NCBI RefSeq assembly: GCF_017068395.1
Contig: NZ_CP070619.1
Span: forward strand, 1,054,001 to 1,118,000
Source: Rhodococcus pseudokoreensis
GTDB taxonomy: Bacteria > Actinomycetota > Actinomycetes > Mycobacteriales > Mycobacteriaceae
DNA: 64,000 nt
Direction: 5' to 3'
This document shows positions 38,812 through 47,029 of this stretch, one piece after another (positions within the stretch are counted from its first letter, which is position 1; each line of letters opens with the position of its first letter). The notes under the pieces were generated by a model. It saw only the letters and a list, made by a program, of their open reading frames with translations, did no database searches and was not told the DNA's origin. A program made the translations under genes and the position numbers.

Positions 38812-40353
38812 TCAGCGTCCGTGCCGGTTCTTCAACATCCATGCGGAAATCTTCATGTCCCGCGACTTGCGCTGCATGGTCAGCAGATTCAGCGGCGCCG
38901 CGAACTTCTGCCGGGCGATGGACTTGACCCGGCTGAATTCCCGCAGCCCGTCCGCCCCGTGAATGCGACCGAAGCCCGAGTCTCCGACACCGCCGAACGG
39001 CAACGCCGCGACACCGGCGAATCCGAGCACCGACCCGATCGTCACGACGCCTGCCCTGAGCTTCTCGGCGGCCTGCATCGCCTTGGTCGCGTCCTTGGTG
39101 AAGATGGACGCGCCGAGACCGAACGTGGTGCCGTTGGCCTTCGCGACCGCCTCGTCGAGACTCGCGACCTTGTTGACGACGACCGTGGGGCCGAACGTCT
39201 CCTCGCGGATCGCGGTGCTGTCCTCGGGAACGCCGGTCAGCACGATGGGCCCGACATACCCGTCCGCGATGGAGTCGAGTCCGCCGACCACGGCGGATCC
39301 GCCCTTGTCGAGTGCGTCCTGGACGTGGCTGCGGACCACGTCGGACTGGCTGGTCATCGTCATGGGTCCGTACGCCGCATCCCGCGGTCCCGGACGTAGA
39401 ACCGTCGACTTCTCGGCGATCAGCCGGACGAATTCGTCGTAGACGGAGTCGACGACGTAGATGCGCTCGACGCCCGCGCACGTCTGTCCGGCGTTGCCCA
39501 TCGCCCCGAACACGGCGAAACCGGCCGCCTCGTCCAGGTTCGCGTCGGCGTCGACGAGCATGGCGTCCTTACCTCCCGCCTCGACGACCAGCGGGGTGAG
39601 CGTTTCGGCGCAGGCGGCCATGACCCGCTTGCCGGTGGCGGCGGACCCGGTGAAGGCGACCTTGTCGACGCCGGCTGAGACGAGGGCGGAACCGGTCGAC
39701 CCGTCGCCGGTGACCACCTGCAGGACAGGCTGATTGGGGATGAGCGCCTTCCACTTGTCGGCGAGCCACACCGCGACCCCGGGGGTCAGCTCACTGGGCT
39801 TGAAGACGACGGTGTTGCCCGCTGCGAGCGCGTAGGAGATGGAGCCCATCGGCGTGTAGACGGGGTAGTTCCACGGCCCGATCACACCGACCACACCCAT
39901 CGGCTCGTACCCGACGCTGCTGGCCTGGTTCGCGCTGACCAGACCGGACGGCACCTTGCGCCGCTTCAGGACCTTGCCCGCGTTCTTCGCGGCCCAGTCG
40001 AGGTGCTCGATGGCGAGCATCACCTCCAGGAGCGCGTCGTCGTAGGGCTTGCCGGTCTCGGCCGCAACGAGCGCGGCGAGTTGCTCACCGTCCCGTGCCA
40101 TCGACTTCTTCCAGTCCAGGAGCCACTGCTTGCGGCCGTCGAAGCCGAGGGCGTTCCACCACTGCGCGGCGGACCGGGCCGCGTCGACGGCGGCGCGCAC
40201 CTCCCTCTCCCCCTGGATCGGGTACTCGGCGAGGACGGTGCCGTCGCGCGGGTCCAGGGACGCGAAAGTCCTCGGCGCCGGATCCGCCGGCCCTGTCGGG
40301 GCCGTGGGCTGCGTGCCGGCACTCGTCTCGGTCGTCTCCGCCTGCTGTGGCAT
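38812..40353 (-). CDS. NAD(P)-dependent aldehyde dehydrogenase
   Basis: Oxidises an aldehyde to the acid. The 513-residue product has Asn162 in GPWNYPVYTPMGSISYALAA, Glu258 in LVVEAGGKD and catalytic Cys292 in GNAGQTCAGVERIY, the complete ALDH triad. The C-terminal ALPFGGVGDSGFGRIHGADG is the oligomerisation motif. About 30 N-terminal residues are low-complexity. It diverges from an acyl-CoA dehydrogenase across operator-like palindromes and precedes the MpaB-like gene. Long-chain or terpenoid aldehydes are possible substrates; the sequence does not decide. Confidence 0.92.
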   Translation of the reverse strand: MPQQAETTETSAGTQPTAPTGPADPAPRTFASLDPRDGTVLAEYPIQGEREVRAAVDAARSAAQWWNALGFDGRKQWLLDWKKSMARDGEQLAALVAAETGKPYDDALLEVMLAIEHLDWAAKNAGKVLKRRKVPSGLVSANQASSVGYEPMGVVGVIGPWNYPVYTPMGSISYALAAGNTVVFKPSELTPGVAVWLADKWKALIPNQPVLQVVTGDGSTGSALVSAGVDKVAFTGSAATGKRVMAACAETLTPLVVEAGGKDAMLVDADANLDEAAGFAVFGAMGNAGQTCAGVERIYVVDSVYDEFVRLIAEKSTVLRPGPRDAAYGPMTMTSQSDVVRSHVQDALDKGGSAVVGGLDSIADGYVGPIVLTGVPEDSTAIREETFGPTVVVNKVASLDEAVAKANGTTFGLGASIFTKDATKAMQAAEKLRAGVVTIGSVLGFAGVAALPFGGVGDSGFGRIHGADGLREFSRVKSIARQKFAAPLNLLTMQRKSRDMKISAWMLKNRHGR

Positions 40354-40373
40354 GGTCGATATCCTCCCTTGAG

Positions 40374-40418
40374 ATCACATCAAATATATGTGATGTGATG
40401 TAATGTAGTGGACATCAC
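40374..40418. promoter_or_regulatory. Two operator-like inverted repeats, aldehyde/acyl-CoA dehydrogenase gap
   Basis: ATCACAT 40374-40380 pairs with ATGTGAT 40388-40394 (7-base spacer), and GTGATGT 40395-40401 pairs with ACATCAC 40412-40418 (10-base spacer). All four half-sites are variants of one element, ATGTGAT/GTGATGT. The block is AT-rich against a GC-rich background, lies 20 bases upstream of the aldehyde dehydrogenase ATG, and fits binding by a dimeric regulator such as the nearby GntR protein. Confidence 0.6.
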
Positions 40419-40510
40419 AGTATGCGGCTGACCCCATCGCGGCAAGCCCCACACAGTCACCCCGGCCGGCCTGTTCGCCGGCCCCATCACCCACGAGGAG
40501 TTCCCCGGAC

Positions 40511-41653
40511 ATGAGCGTCGAATTCACCAGTGAACAGAAGGACTTCGCGGCGGCGATCGCCGATTTCTGCAAGCGCGAGAGCGGCACCCGCGAGCAGCGC
40601 GACAGGCTGACGAATCACGGCGAGCACAACCACAATCAGGACCTCTACGAGAAGATGGCGAAGCTGGGCTGGCTGGGCATCACCATCCCCGAGGAGTACG
40701 ACGGCTCGGCCGCGAGCCACGTCGACATGTGCATCCTGCTCGAGGAAGCCGCCAAGGGCATGGCGCCCATCGGCGGAATCGGGCCCACCTTGATCACGGG
40801 CGGCGCGTACGCGAAGTTCGGCACCGACGCACAGAAGGACGTCGTGCTGCGCGGCATCGTGGCCGGCCGGTCGCAGTCCATCTCGATGTCCGAGCCGGAG
40901 GCCGGTTCCGACGTCGGCAACCTCAGCACCCGCGCGGAGAAGACCGCCGACGGCTGGGTGATCAACGGCCAGAAGACATGGTGCTCCAACGCGCACTTCG
41001 CCGACAACATCCTGCTCGTGGCCCGCACCGGGCGCGGCGACGGCAAACACGAAGGCCTCACGATGTTCCACGTCCCCGCGGATACCGCCGGACTGAAGAT
41101 CAGCGGCATCGACACGATGGGCGGCAAGGAGGTCAACGACCTCTACTTCACCGACTGCGTCCTCCCCGAGGACGCGGTGGTCGGCGACGTCGGCAACGGC
41201 TGGCGCCAGCTGATGACCGGACTGAACTTCGAACGCCTCATCCTCGCCGCCATGATGCTCGGCACCGCGCAGCGCGCGTTCGCCGACACCCTCGATTTCG
41301 TCACCCAGCGCAAGCAGTTCGGGCGTCCCGTCGGATCGTTCCAGGCGCTACGCCACCGCATCGCCGATCTGGCGATGGAGATCGAGTGCTGCAAACTGCT
41401 CGTGTACAGCGTCGCCAAGGACGTCGACGCGAACCCCGGCAAGATGCTGGCCCGCGAAGCGTCGATGGCCAAGCTGAAGGTCACCGAGACGGCGAAGAAG
41501 GTCGCGCTCGAGGGCATGCAGATGATGGGCGGATACGGCTACGCCACCGAGTTCGACATGGAGAAGCACGTCCGCTCCACCATCGTCTCGAGCATCTACG
41601 GCGGTACCAACGAGATTCAGCGCGACATCATCGGCAAGACCTACGGTTTGTAA
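40511..41653 (+). CDS. Acyl-CoA dehydrogenase
   Basis: FAD enzyme that introduces the alpha-beta double bond in acyl-CoA. The 380 residues hold ISMSEPEAGSDVGNLSTRAE (first family signature), the flavin/substrate stretch WVINGQKTWCSNAHFADNIL and the C-terminal QMMGGYGYATEFDMEKHVRS and IYGGTNEIQRDIIGKTYG. GAGGAG precedes the ATG. It is followed after 47 bp by a GntR regulator. Substrate chain unknown. Confidence 0.92.
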   Translation: MSVEFTSEQKDFAAAIADFCKRESGTREQRDRLTNHGEHNHNQDLYEKMAKLGWLGITIPEEYDGSAASHVDMCILLEEAAKGMAPIGGIGPTLITGGAYAKFGTDAQKDVVLRGIVAGRSQSISMSEPEAGSDVGNLSTRAEKTADGWVINGQKTWCSNAHFADNILLVARTGRGDGKHEGLTMFHVPADTAGLKISGIDTMGGKEVNDLYFTDCVLPEDAVVGDVGNGWRQLMTGLNFERLILAAMMLGTAQRAFADTLDFVTQRKQFGRPVGSFQALRHRIADLAMEIECCKLLVYSVAKDVDANPGKMLAREASMAKLKVTETAKKVALEGMQMMGGYGYATEFDMEKHVRSTIVSSIYGGTNEIQRDIIGKTYGL

Positions 41654-41700
41654 ACATCCACTGCGGTTTATGCTGGTTTGCCGCATCGAAGGAGTTCTCC

Positions 41701-42396
41701 ATGGCATCGCCCTCCGTGTCACGATCCCCAGCGGGCCGCACCCTGCGCCGCCGACCCCAGTTGTCGGACGACGTCGCCGTGCACGTCCGCAACCTGATCA
41801 TGTCCGGGGGCGTTCGCCCGGGTGACTTCATCCGCCTCGACGAGACCGCGGCGGACCTCGGGGTCAGCGTCACACCCGTCCGCGAGGCGCTGCTGACCCT
41901 GCGCGGCGAGGGGCTCGTCGAACTGGTTCCCCACCGCGGCTACGTGGTCGCCCCGCTCAGCCGGGACGACATCCACGACCTCTTCTGGCTACAGGGCCAG
42001 ATCGCCGAGGAACTCGCGGTCCGCGCGACGCGGTCCGTCACCCCGGAGGTCGTCGAGGAGCTGACCGCGATCAACGAGAAGCTGCGGCGGGCCGTCGAGG
42101 ACGGCGAGGGCGACCGCATCGAGGATCTCGAGTTCTCGTTCCACCGGGTCATCAACCACCTCGCCGACGCGAGCAAGCTGTCGTGGTTCCTGCTCAGCGC
42201 CACCCGGTACACGCCGGTGCAGTTCTATTCGTCCGATCCGGCCTGGGGCGAGTCGGCGGTCGCAAGCCACCGGCGCCTCATCGCCGCGCTCGCCGACGGG
42301 AAGGCCGACGTGGTCGGCGCCGAGAACAAGGCCCACTTCATCGACGGCGCCCAGCGACTGGTCGCACATCTCGACGAGGTCGGCATCTGGGACTGA
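41701..42396 (+). CDS. GntR family regulator, FCD subgroup
   Basis: A 231-residue repressor/activator. The winged helix (about 22-90) includes VRPGDFIRLDETAADLGVSV-TPVREALLTLRGEGLVEL, and an all-helical FCD effector domain follows (ELAVRATRSVTPEVVEELTA, FHRVINHLADASKL, SHRRLIAALADGKADV). AAGGAG precedes the ATG; the long open frame upstream is out of register with the acyl-CoA dehydrogenase and spurious. It probably binds the repeats upstream of the two dehydrogenase genes (inference). Confidence 0.88.
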   Translation: MASPSVSRSPAGRTLRRRPQLSDDVAVHVRNLIMSGGVRPGDFIRLDETAADLGVSVTPVREALLTLRGEGLVELVPHRGYVVAPLSRDDIHDLFWLQGQIAEELAVRATRSVTPEVVEELTAINEKLRRAVEDGEGDRIEDLEFSFHRVINHLADASKLSWFLLSATRYTPVQFYSSDPAWGESAVASHRRLIAALADGKADVVGAENKAHFIDGAQRLVAHLDEVGIWD

Positions 42397-42423
42397 CCGG
42401 CACCGCCGAGCACCCGCGCCGGG

Positions 42424-43359
42424 TCAGCACGGTGCGGGGTTGCGGTCTCCGTAGGCGGGGTCCAGCGCCCGCTGGATGATGTACACGGCCCGCGCATCAG
42501 TGGTCAGCTGGCCGTGGTCTGCGGTGTTCGTCTCGCAGCCGTCCTGAAGCCAGATGTTGTGCACGGTGGCCCACGGGCCTGCCGTCAGGAACGTGTTCTC
42601 CGGAGGGGTCGACACGGTGTCGCTGCGACTGGCGACCACGGTGTAGTCGATACCCGGGTCGGTGTCGCCGGCCGCGTTGAGGAGCTGCAGGAAGGGCGAG
42701 CCCACCATCTGCTGGATGTAGGACGGCCCGACCGCGACACCGGCGAGCGTCGTGACCGGCACACCCAGTGCCTGCGCGATCGCACCGAGCGACTGGACGT
42801 CCCCGAAGCTGGTGCCGTGGTTGGTGGCGCCGAGCGTGACGAGCGAGTGCACCTTGTTCAGCGCGGGGTTCGCCCGGTCCGCGCCGCCTTCGAATCTCAG
42901 GTACTGGCGGGACACCGTGCCGCCGAGCGAATGCCCGATCATGTCGACCTGCGGAGCGCCGGTGGCCGTGCGGACCAGCTCGACGAACCCGGCGAGCTGC
43001 CGGGCGGACTCCTCGATGTCGGCGCCGCCGAACATGCGCATCATGTTGCCCTTGGTCAAACCGGCGGCCTGTCCGTAGTTGAGGGCGAACACGCAGTAGC
43101 CGTCCGCACTGAGCGCCGGAGCCAGGTCCTTCCACGTCCCCACCATGCCGGTCCAGGTGCCGTGCACCAGCACGACGGGACGGGGATGCGCCGCGGACGG
43201 CTTACAGTTCCAGTCGTTGGCCCCGGGAAGCACGGACGGATCGACCACGGGCGCGGGTTCCGCTTCCACGGGATCCGCTGCCGCCGGTGCCGCACTGCAC
43301 AGCATCACGATGCCTGCCAGCACGAACAACAAAGCCCTAGTGGCCGACGATATACGCAT
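42424..43359 (-). CDS. Secreted alpha/beta-hydrolase lipase
   Basis: A 311-residue exported lipase of the actinobacterial/bacterial true-lipase type. A signal peptide (about 1-28, ending APAAADP) starts it. VVLVHGTWTGMVGTWKDLAP gives the oxyanion-hole HG motif, IGHSLGGTVSRQYLRF the nucleophile Ser144, and late residues DADHG-like context (TNTADHGQLTTDARAVY) the likely catalytic His. Several cysteines suggest disulfides. It probably hydrolyses triacylglycerol outside the membrane; it converges on the GntR gene. Confidence 0.88.
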   Translation of the reverse strand: MRISSATRALLFVLAGIVMLCSAAPAAADPVEAEPAPVVDPSVLPGANDWNCKPSAAHPRPVVLVHGTWTGMVGTWKDLAPALSADGYCVFALNYGQAAGLTKGNMMRMFGGADIEESARQLAGFVELVRTATGAPQVDMIGHSLGGTVSRQYLRFEGGADRANPALNKVHSLVTLGATNHGTSFGDVQSLGAIAQALGVPVTTLAGVAVGPSYIQQMVGSPFLQLLNAAGDTDPGIDYTVVASRSDTVSTPPENTFLTAGPWATVHNIWLQDGCETNTADHGQLTTDARAVYIIQRALDPAYGDRNPAPC

Positions 43360-43590
43360 ATTCCTCGTATCCTGAGTGTGCGGAAATAGACTTCAGGTTA
43401 CGTTAGCCAACCGTCCATCAAAGTCTCAACCTGAGATCGAGACTCCCGGGGGTGATAGCCCACCAGGTTCGTTTTCGGCCGATCGACCACGGCCCTCCCG
43501 GCCATCCGGAAGGCTCATGGAAACGAACCACCAACGACACACGATAGTCGGGATGAGAAAGCTACTGCCGATCGAGTGAGTGGGGCGATT
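43360..43590. promoter_or_regulatory. Lipase / p-aminophenylalanine operon divergent region with inverted repeats
   Basis: A gap of about 230 bp holding both promoters. TCAGGTT 43393-43399 pairs with AACCTGA 43428-43434, AGTCTC 43422-43427 with GAGACT 43439-43444, and GGTTCGTTT 43466-43474 with AAACGAACC 43521-43529. These are candidate regulator sites or leader folds. No clear -10/-35 boxes. Confidence 0.4.
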
Positions 43591-44040
43591 ATGTACTTCT
43601 CCGTAGAACAGCGGAACGGCGACGATTCCGGAGAGCATTCTGACGCCTCGGCGCAGCACGCACTCGAGAGTCTGCGCGTGGAACTCGACGCCGTCGACGC
43701 GACCCTGCTCGAGACGGTCCGGCAGCGTTTGGAAGTGTGCCTGCGGATCGGCGAACTGAAGCGCCGCGAGCACATCGCCATGATGCAGCCCGGACGGATC
43801 CACATCGTCCACGAACGGGCGCGTCAGTACGCCGACAGCCATTCCCTGTCCCCGGAGTTCTTCGACTCGCTCTACGACCTCCTCATCGCCGAGACGTGCC
43901 GGCTCGAGGACCTCGTGATCAATGCGGAGTCCGTCGACGAGGCCCCCCGCCGGGGCGGCAGCCACAACGGCAGCCACAACCACGCCGGCAACCACCAGGT
44001 TCGCCACAGTTCCGTGCCGTCTGCGAATGTCGAGTCGTGA
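43591..44040 (+). CDS. papB: Chorismate-mutase-type (AroQ) enzyme, PapB-like
   Basis: Probable 4-amino-4-deoxychorismate mutase, turning ADC into 4-amino-4-deoxyprephenate. The AroQ fold spans about residues 22-108: LRVELDAVDATLLETVRQRL, then RIGELKRREHIAMMQPGRIH-IVHERA and LYDLLIAETCRLED, the arginine/lysine-rich site expected for chorismate-type substrates. The tail (about 125-149) is rich in His, Gly, Ser and Asn (GGSHNGSHNHAGNHQVRH), unusual for the family and possibly metal-binding. The ATG at 43591 is taken; a GTG at 43576 would add five residues. It overlaps the next gene by one base. PapB rather than plain chorismate mutase is inferred from the partners. Confidence 0.8.
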   Translation: MYFSVEQRNGDDSGEHSDASAQHALESLRVELDAVDATLLETVRQRLEVCLRIGELKRREHIAMMQPGRIHIVHERARQYADSHSLSPEFFDSLYDLLIAETCRLEDLVINAESVDEAPRRGGSHNGSHNHAGNHQVRHSSVPSANVES

Positions 44041-46112
44041 TGAGTACCCGGACGCTGCTGGTCGACAATTACGACTCCTTCACCTACAACCTGTTCACCC
44101 TGCTGGCCGAGGTGAACGGCGAACCGCCCACCGTCGTGCACAACGACGTGGAGTGGAGTTCGATCCCCTGGTCCGACTTCGACAACATCGTCATCTCCCC
44201 CGGGCCCGGCCGGCCGGACCGCAAACGCGACTTCGGGATCAGCGCCCGCATCATCAGGGAGACCGAACTCCCGGTGCTCGGCGTCTGTCTCGGTCACCAG
44301 GGACTGTGCCAGCTGTTCGGCGGCAACGTGGTACTCGCGCCCGAACCGATGCACGGCCGCGTGTCGCTCGTCGACCACGACGGTTCCGAACTCTTCGCGG
44401 GCATTCCGTCACCGTTCCCCACGGTCCGCTACCACTCGCTGATCGTCGAGGATCTCCCCGGCGATCTCGAGGCCACCGCCTGGACGGCCGACGGTCTCCT
44501 GATGGGCGTCCGGCACCGCACGCGTCCGCTGTGGGGCGTCCAGTTCCACCCCGAATCGATCAGCACCGCGTTCGGCCACGAACTGCTCGCGAACTTCCGC
44601 GACCTCACGCAGACGCATTCCGGGACACCCACGCACGGATCCCTGCTCAGAATCCCGATCCCCCACGCGCCGTACGTGGTCCAGCAGGTGCGCGTCGACC
44701 ACGAAGTCGACCCCCGCACCACGTTCGAGGATCTGTTCGCGTCCGGACCCAACGCGTTCTGGCTCGACGGGACGTCGGCGTCGGAACCGACTTCGCGATT
44801 CACGATCATGGGCAACTGTTCCGGCCCGCGCGCCGAATACATCACGTACGACGTCAGCGAGGCGATCGTCCGGATCACGCGGGAGGGGTTGCCGGTCGAA
44901 CAGGTGCACGCACCGTTCTTCGACTACCTCGAACGGCAACTGCAGGCACGGTCGGTGCCGGGTCTCCCGGGTGTGCCGTTCGGCCTCGGCTACGTGGGGT
45001 ACCTCGGCTACGAACTGAAGGCCGAGACCGGTGGCACCGCGGCGCACAAGTCCCCCACCCCGGATGCCGCACTGGTGTTCGCGGACCGCGCCGTGGTCAT
45101 CGATCATTCGAACGAGCGCACGTACGCGCTGTGCCTGAGCGATCACCAGGACGATCCGGAGTTGCGCCGCTGGCTCGACGAGATGGAAGCGGCGCTGCAC
45201 CGGCTGGCCGAGCCGGACCACCCGACGACCGCGGTGCCGCCGATCCGGAAACCGGAGGCCGCCGAACTCGCCCTGCGTCACGACCACGACAAGTACCTCG
45301 ACCACATCGCGACGTCGCTCGGTGAGATCCGGACCGGCGAATCCTACGAGGTCTGTCTGACCAACATGGCGACGGTGGACCAGTCGATCAATCCGCTGCA
45401 CACGTTCGAACTGCTCCGCTCCATCAGTCCCACGCCGTACAGCGCCTACCTTCAGTTCGCCGGGCTGTCCGTTCTCAGTGCCTCCCCCGAGCGGTTCCTG
45501 AGGATCGGCGCGGACCGGGTGGTCGAGTCCAAACCGATCAAGGGGACGCGTCCGCGCGGCGCCACCCCCGCCAAGGATGCGGCGCTGCGGCAGGACCTGC
45601 TCGACAGCGAGAAGGATCGCGCCGAGAACCTGATGATCGTCGATCTGACGCGCAACGACCTGGCCCGGGTGTGCGTTCCCGGCTCGGTGCACGTTCCGAA
45701 GCTGTTCGACGTCGAAACGTACGCGGCCGTGCATCAACTCGTCTCGACCGTGCGCGGAACCCTCAGCGCCGACGCCTCCGTCGTCGAGTGTGTCCGTGCC
45801 GCCTTCCCCGGCGGATCGATGACGGGCGCCCCGAAGATCCGGACCATGGAGATCATCGACCGGCTCGAGTCCGGGCCGCGCGGTGTGTATTCCGGTTCGA
45901 TCGGCTACTTCTCCCTGACGGGGACGGCCGACCTGTCCATCGTCATCCGCACGATCGTCGCCACCGACACCGAGGTGACATTCGGCATCGGCGGTGCGAT
46001 CACGGCGCTGTCGGACCCGGAGGAGGAGTTCGACGAGGCAATGGTCAAGGCCGCCACCATGTTGCGGGCGCTGTCCGTGACAGCAGACCGGCCGAACGAG
46101 ATCGGGCAGTGA
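44040..46112 (+). CDS. papA: Fused aminodeoxychorismate synthase (PabA-PabB)
   Basis: Makes 4-amino-4-deoxychorismate from chorismate and glutamine. The 690-residue protein joins a glutamine amidotransferase (about 1-190: SPGPGRPD, catalytic Cys83 in GVCLGHQ, His170 and Glu172 in QFHPES) to a chorismate-binding synthase (about 230-690: ESYEVCLTNMA, ESKPIKGTRPRG, RNDLARVC, PGGSMTGAPKIRTMEIIDRL). Lys501 in PIKGT is the ADC synthase residue; anthranilate synthases have Ala there, so this is not TrpEG. The order amidotransferase-synthase matches PabAB fusions of chloramphenicol and pristinamycin loci. Start and stop overlap both neighbours. Confidence 0.92.
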   Translation: MSTRTLLVDNYDSFTYNLFTLLAEVNGEPPTVVHNDVEWSSIPWSDFDNIVISPGPGRPDRKRDFGISARIIRETELPVLGVCLGHQGLCQLFGGNVVLAPEPMHGRVSLVDHDGSELFAGIPSPFPTVRYHSLIVEDLPGDLEATAWTADGLLMGVRHRTRPLWGVQFHPESISTAFGHELLANFRDLTQTHSGTPTHGSLLRIPIPHAPYVVQQVRVDHEVDPRTTFEDLFASGPNAFWLDGTSASEPTSRFTIMGNCSGPRAEYITYDVSEAIVRITREGLPVEQVHAPFFDYLERQLQARSVPGLPGVPFGLGYVGYLGYELKAETGGTAAHKSPTPDAALVFADRAVVIDHSNERTYALCLSDHQDDPELRRWLDEMEAALHRLAEPDHPTTAVPPIRKPEAAELALRHDHDKYLDHIATSLGEIRTGESYEVCLTNMATVDQSINPLHTFELLRSISPTPYSAYLQFAGLSVLSASPERFLRIGADRVVESKPIKGTRPRGATPAKDAALRQDLLDSEKDRAENLMIVDLTRNDLARVCVPGSVHVPKLFDVETYAAVHQLVSTVRGTLSADASVVECVRAAFPGGSMTGAPKIRTMEIIDRLESGPRGVYSGSIGYFSLTGTADLSIVIRTIVATDTEVTFGIGGAITALSDPEEEFDEAMVKAATMLRALSVTADRPNEIGQ

Positions 46113-47029
46113 ACGTTCCGGCCGCATCCGCCAGGACCGTCGCGTTGATCGGCGGTTCGGGCGATGTCGGCCGGATGCTCGCCGATCGGCTCCGCGCCGC
46201 CGGAAACACCGTGCGCACCGTCGACATCCGGTTCACCGACCGGTCCGACGCGGATCAGGTCAAGGGCGACGTCACCGACCCGTCGCCGGAACTGCGGGCG
46301 GTGGTGCAGGCCGCCGATGCGGTGATCCTTGCGATACCCGAAAGCGTGGCGCTGGAGTCGATTCCGTTCCTCGTCGCGGAGTTGCCCGAGCACGCGCTGC
46401 TGGTCGACACGCTGTCCGTGAAATCGCGATTCGATGCGGCCCTGCGGGAGAGCGCACTGCGGGGCGGCGCGGTGGGCATCAACCCGATGTTCGCCCCGTC
46501 CCTCGGACCGGAGGGCCGCCCTGTCGCGGCCGTGACCTACCGGGACGGCCCCGGGGTCGAGTGGTTCCTGTCGGCCCTGTCCGGCTGGGGATCTTCGGTG
46601 GTCCGTCTGGACGCCGAACACCACGACCGGCTCACGGCAGCGACCCAGGCACTGACGCACGCCGGCGTCCTCGCCTTCGGCCTCGCTCTCGCGGACCTCG
46701 GTGTCGACGGCGGCGAACTCACCGCGGTGGCCACCCCACCGCATCTCGTCTCACTCGCGCTTCTCGCACGGGTCGGCAGCGGCGTCCCCGAGGTCTACCG
46801 GGACATCCAGGCCGGCAATCCCTTCGCCGGCGACGCCCGGCGCGCGCTCGCCGCCGCGCTCACCACCCTCACCGACACCGTCGAGCAGGGCTCAGACGAC
46901 GATTTCGCCGCGCTCATGTCCCGCGCGACGTCCCCGCTCGGCGACCGGATCGAACCCCTCGCCCGGCTGTGCGCCGACCTCTTCACCGATCTCGTTCACC
47001 GACGGCCGCGGAACGGAGATACGTCATGA
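46109..47029 (+). CDS. papC: Prephenate-dehydrogenase-type enzyme, PapC-like
   Basis: Probable 4-amino-4-deoxyprephenate dehydrogenase, giving p-aminophenylpyruvate. The 306-residue product starts with a Rossmann fold (VALIGGSGDVGRMLADRLRA, about 11-30), then VILAIPESVALESIPFLVAE and VDTLSVKSRF (TyrA-like), GINPMFAPSLGPEGRPVA and AEHHDRLTAATQALTHAGVL. The GTG at 46109 overlaps the papA stop, and its own stop overlaps the next ATG. No transaminase follows; a housekeeping aromatic aminotransferase would complete p-aminophenylalanine. Confidence 0.85.
   Translation: MNVPAASARTVALIGGSGDVGRMLADRLRAAGNTVRTVDIRFTDRSDADQVKGDVTDPSPELRAVVQAADAVILAIPESVALESIPFLVAELPEHALLVDTLSVKSRFDAALRESALRGGAVGINPMFAPSLGPEGRPVAAVTYRDGPGVEWFLSALSGWGSSVVRLDAEHHDRLTAATQALTHAGVLAFGLALADLGVDGGELTAVATPPHLVSLALLARVGSGVPEVYRDIQAGNPFAGDARRALAAALTTLTDTVEQGSDDDFAALMSRATSPLGDRIEPLARLCADLFTDLVHRRPRNGDTS

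Noticed and set aside
44040..46112. Anthranilate synthase (TrpEG fusion) for tryptophan or phenazine
   Set aside because: The PIKGT lysine marks aminodeoxychorismate synthase, and the neighbours are a mutase and dehydrogenase of the amino-prephenate branch.
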